Shown: positions 41,730 to 43,444 of the stretch, in pieces
Layout of the letters: each line of letters opens with the position of its first letter
How positions within the stretch are numbered: position 1 is the first letter of the stretch
Source: Bacillota bacterium
GTDB lineage: Bacteria; Bacillota; Clostridia; Peptostreptococcales; Anaerovoracaceae
DNA length: 43,444 nt
Assembly: GCA_017431785.1 (NCBI GenBank)
Contig: JAFRKJ010000075.1
Span: 1-43,444 of the forward strand
Reading direction: 5' to 3'
The notes under the pieces: generated by a model
What the model saw: only the letters and a program-made list of their open reading frames with translations
Databases searched by the model: none
What the model was told of the DNA's origin: nothing
Position numbers and translations under genes: made by a program

Positions 41730-42950
41730 ATGAAAGACAAAATCGTTGTAACAGGGATGGGCGCAGTAACGCCGGTCGGTATCGGCGTTGATGCGTACTG
41801 GAATAATCTCACGGCGGGACAATGCGGCATCGACCGCATTTCATCCTTCGACGCAAGTGATCTGGCTGTGCAGATCGCAGCGGAAGTTCGTGATTTCATA
41901 GCAGAAGATTATCTCCCGGGGAAACTGATCAGGGAAACGGATGCGTTCACCCAGTATGCCTTTGTGGCAGCGAAGGAAGCGCTGGAGGATACAGGACTGC
42001 AGGACATTCTTGCCCAGCCGGACCGGTGCGGTGTCATCATGGGAACCGCCATGGCCGGCATCGACACCATCGCGGCAACGCAAGAACTGCTGACCAATGC
42101 GGTCCACAAAAACGTCGGTCCGCGTTTTGTTCCCCGCATACTCGGTAATATCGCCGCAGCTCAAATTGCAATCGAGTACGGGATCACTGGGCCAAGCTAC
42201 ACCCTTTCAACGGCATGTGCTTCCGGCGGAGACGCCATTGGAATGTGTGCGATGCTTTTGCTCTCCGGAGAAGCTGATGTGATGCTGGCAGTCGGCGCGG
42301 ACAGCACTCTCTGCCCGCTCGTCATCTATTCACTGGCAAACGCCCAGGCGCTGTCACGGGAAAACGATAATCCGCAAAACTCCTGCAGACCTTTTGATTC
42401 TTCGGCGAAAGGCTTCGTTATGGGTGAGGGCGGCGGCGCTCTCGTCCTCGAGACGGAATCTCATGCAAAAGCAAGAGGCGCGCATATCTATGCTGAACTT
42501 GCAGGCTGGGCTAACAACAACGACGCGTGGCATGTGACAAAACCGATGGATGAAGGGGCCATGTCGGCAGAATGTATGCGAAAAGCCCTCGCAAAGGCAG
42601 GACTAACGCCGAATGATATCGACTACATCAACGCCCACGGAACAGGCACATTGAAAGGTGATGAGGCGGAAGCCCAAGCCATGCTGGATCTCTTCAGCAG
42701 CAGTAGCCCGGCCATCAGCGGTACAAAGGCAGCCACCGGTCACATGATGGGCGGCGGCGGAATCACGGAAGCGATTGCCTGCATCAAGGCCATTGAAACA
42801 GGTACCCTCCCGCCGACACTGAACCTCACTGATCCTGTGGCCGATCTGGACTTTGTCACTGAAACACGAACCGGTGTGAGCATTCACGCTGCCATGTCAA
42901 ATGCATTCGGATTCGGCGGGCAGAATTCAACGATCATATTCAAGAAATAA
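41730..42950 (+). CDS. beta-ketoacyl-ACP synthase II-like condensing enzyme
   Basis: The 406-residue protein has the full KAS II catalytic set: the nucleophile Cys163 in STACASGGDAIG, His303 in INAHGTGTLKGDEAE and His338 in TGHMMGGGG. The N-terminus KDKIVVTGMGAVTPVGIG and the C-terminal SNAFGFGGQNSTIIF are typical. It elongates acyl-ACP by condensation with malonyl-ACP. It stands alone, without fabD, fabG or acpP next to it, so it may be a second, specialised copy rather than the housekeeping fabF. Its neighbours are a divergent LysR gene and an insertion sequence that begins about 65 bases downstream. Confidence 0.9.
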   Translation: MKDKIVVTGMGAVTPVGIGVDAYWNNLTAGQCGIDRISSFDASDLAVQIAAEVRDFIAEDYLPGKLIRETDAFTQYAFVAAKEALEDTGLQDILAQPDRCGVIMGTAMAGIDTIAATQELLTNAVHKNVGPRFVPRILGNIAAAQIAIEYGITGPSYTLSTACASGGDAIGMCAMLLLSGEADVMLAVGADSTLCPLVIYSLANAQALSRENDNPQNSCRPFDSSAKGFVMGEGGGALVLETESHAKARGAHIYAELAGWANNNDAWHVTKPMDEGAMSAECMRKALAKAGLTPNDIDYINAHGTGTLKGDEAEAQAMLDLFSSSSPAISGTKAATGHMMGGGGITEAIACIKAIETGTLPPTLNLTDPVADLDFVTETRTGVSIHAAMSNAFGFGGQNSTIIFKK

Positions 42951-43016
42951 CCGTACCGGATTTCAATAACGGCACAATGCTTTTTAACTAAAAAAGAGAG
43001 ATGTGATGATGATGCT

Positions 43017-43444
43017 GAACTTGTCAACTAAAAGTAGACAGTTCAAAAAGAGCAAACCTCAATCACAAGAACCCCAGATCGGTTCTATACTGAACTGGGG
43101 TTTTGTATTGCAGTGAATATGCGGATCTGTAATTGTTATAGTAATATACAAAGCTGTCTATCATTTCCTCGGGCGTATCAAACTGTCTGTGCCATCCTTC
43201 AGCATACATCTCTGCTTTTACCCAACCGTTTATCGCTTCAATCACGCAATTGTCCGTAGGAGTTGCAACGCGCGACATCGAGCGAATTATGTTATAATCT
43301 TTGTGAGCATTGCAGAATGCTGCAGAGGAATAGACGGATCCCTGGTCGGTGTGTAAAGTGACTGGGTCTTTCTGTTCCTTTGTCATTTCTATGAGATCTT
43401 CCAGACAATCGTAATACGGTTTGATGTCTCCTGCTCGCTTTCCA
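43017..43444 (-). mobile_element. IS3-family insertion sequence, 3' end (partial)
   Basis: The right-hand end of the window holds the distal part of an IS3-like element. Its transposase gene runs on the minus strand. About 20-40 bases after the stop codon is a TGTC/GACA-bearing sequence (TTGTCAACTAAAAGTAGACA, 43021-43040) that looks like a terminal inverted repeat. The exact boundary is uncertain by several bases, and the other end lies outside the window. Confidence 0.7.
43063..43444 (-). CDS. IS3-family transposase, integrase core (C-terminal part)
   Basis: The visible 126 or so codons run from the right window edge to the stop at 43063. They encode the end of a DDE integrase core (rve/IS3 OrfB): HTDQGSVYSS carries the second catalytic Asp, and SMSRVATPTDNCVIEAINGW the catalytic Glu. 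The usual YYNNYRSAYSLQYKTPVQYR tail follows. The reading frame is open through the edge at 43444, so the gene is cut by the window and not truncated in nature as far as can be seen. The first Asp and the OrfA part are outside. Confidence 0.92.
   Translation of the reverse strand, partial: GKRAGDIKPYYDCLEDLIEMTKEQKDPVTLHTDQGSVYSSAAFCNAHKDYNIIRSMSRVATPTDNCVIEAINGWVKAEMYAEGWHRQFDTPEEMIDSFVYYYNNYRSAYSLQYKTPVQYRTDLGFL

Overview
The window looks like chromosomal DNA of a low-to-mid GC Gram-positive anaerobe of the Bacillota, class Clostridia (an Anaerovoracaceae/Family XIII-like relative is a guess). The reasons are the S10 ribosomal operon, the group II ECF vitamin transporter, the TGS-uridine-kinase fusion, the YabE-type 3D protein, lipoproteins with strong lipoboxes and no outer-membrane genes, AGGAGG-type ribosome binding sites and clear sigma-A-like promoters. 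No tRNA, rRNA or CRISPR array is visible.

Layout. (1) 1-1418, minus strand: the start of the S10 operon (rpsJ, rplC, beginning of rplD) with a good promoter and a structured leader of about 230 nt. (2) 1595-5227, minus: a three-gene unit, TGS/uridine-kinase-like protein, variant PfkB kinase and LUD protein, ending in a hairpin terminator. (3) 5271-5742, minus: a YdbC/PC4-like ssDNA-binding protein with its own promoter and terminator. (4) 5747-10806, minus: ecfS-ecfA1-ecfA2-ecfT-trmB-aminotransferase, tightly packed. Divergent from it at 10919 is a MocR-type regulator, which suggests vitamin B6 as the transported substrate. (5) 12219-15915, minus: a GT2 polyprenyl-phosphate glycosyltransferase and a YfhO-type membrane protein, probably an envelope-glycosylation pair. 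The yfhO end overlaps the mocR end by 86 bp. (6) 15926-18998, minus: a saccharopine-dehydrogenase-family enzyme and an AraC regulator. (7) 18999-19456: the longest gene-free stretch apart from the S10 leader region, carrying two perfect and one near-perfect DnaA box. (8) 19457-20748, plus: an AlaX-type tRNA-editing protein. (9) 20791-20983: a very large inverted repeat. (10) 21002-24793, minus: ABC binding lipoprotein, NifU-like protein, PepV-like dipeptidase and G5/3D cell-wall protein. (11) 24805-34053, minus: one 3058-residue secreted multidomain protein. (12) 34283-37241, plus: M3 peptidase lipoprotein and MBL/beta-CASP protein. (13) 37238-38392, minus: a stand-alone Card1/Can2-like (DUF1887) putative nuclease. 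(14) 38450-42950: acyl-CoA ligase and thioesterase (plus), LysR regulator (minus), FabF-like condensing enzyme (plus). (15) 43017-43444: the end of an IS3-family insertion sequence, cut by the window edge.

The most noteworthy signals are these. Four genes have a -10 hexamer exactly six bases before the start codon, which predicts leaderless mRNAs. A MocR regulator lacks its PLP lysine. There is an orphan CARF-type nuclease. The giant secreted protein contains a possible aerolysin-like segment. There is a DnaA-box cluster far from any dnaA gene, and a roughly 190-bp inverted repeat of unknown origin. Functions are inferred from recalled family motifs; no database search was possible.
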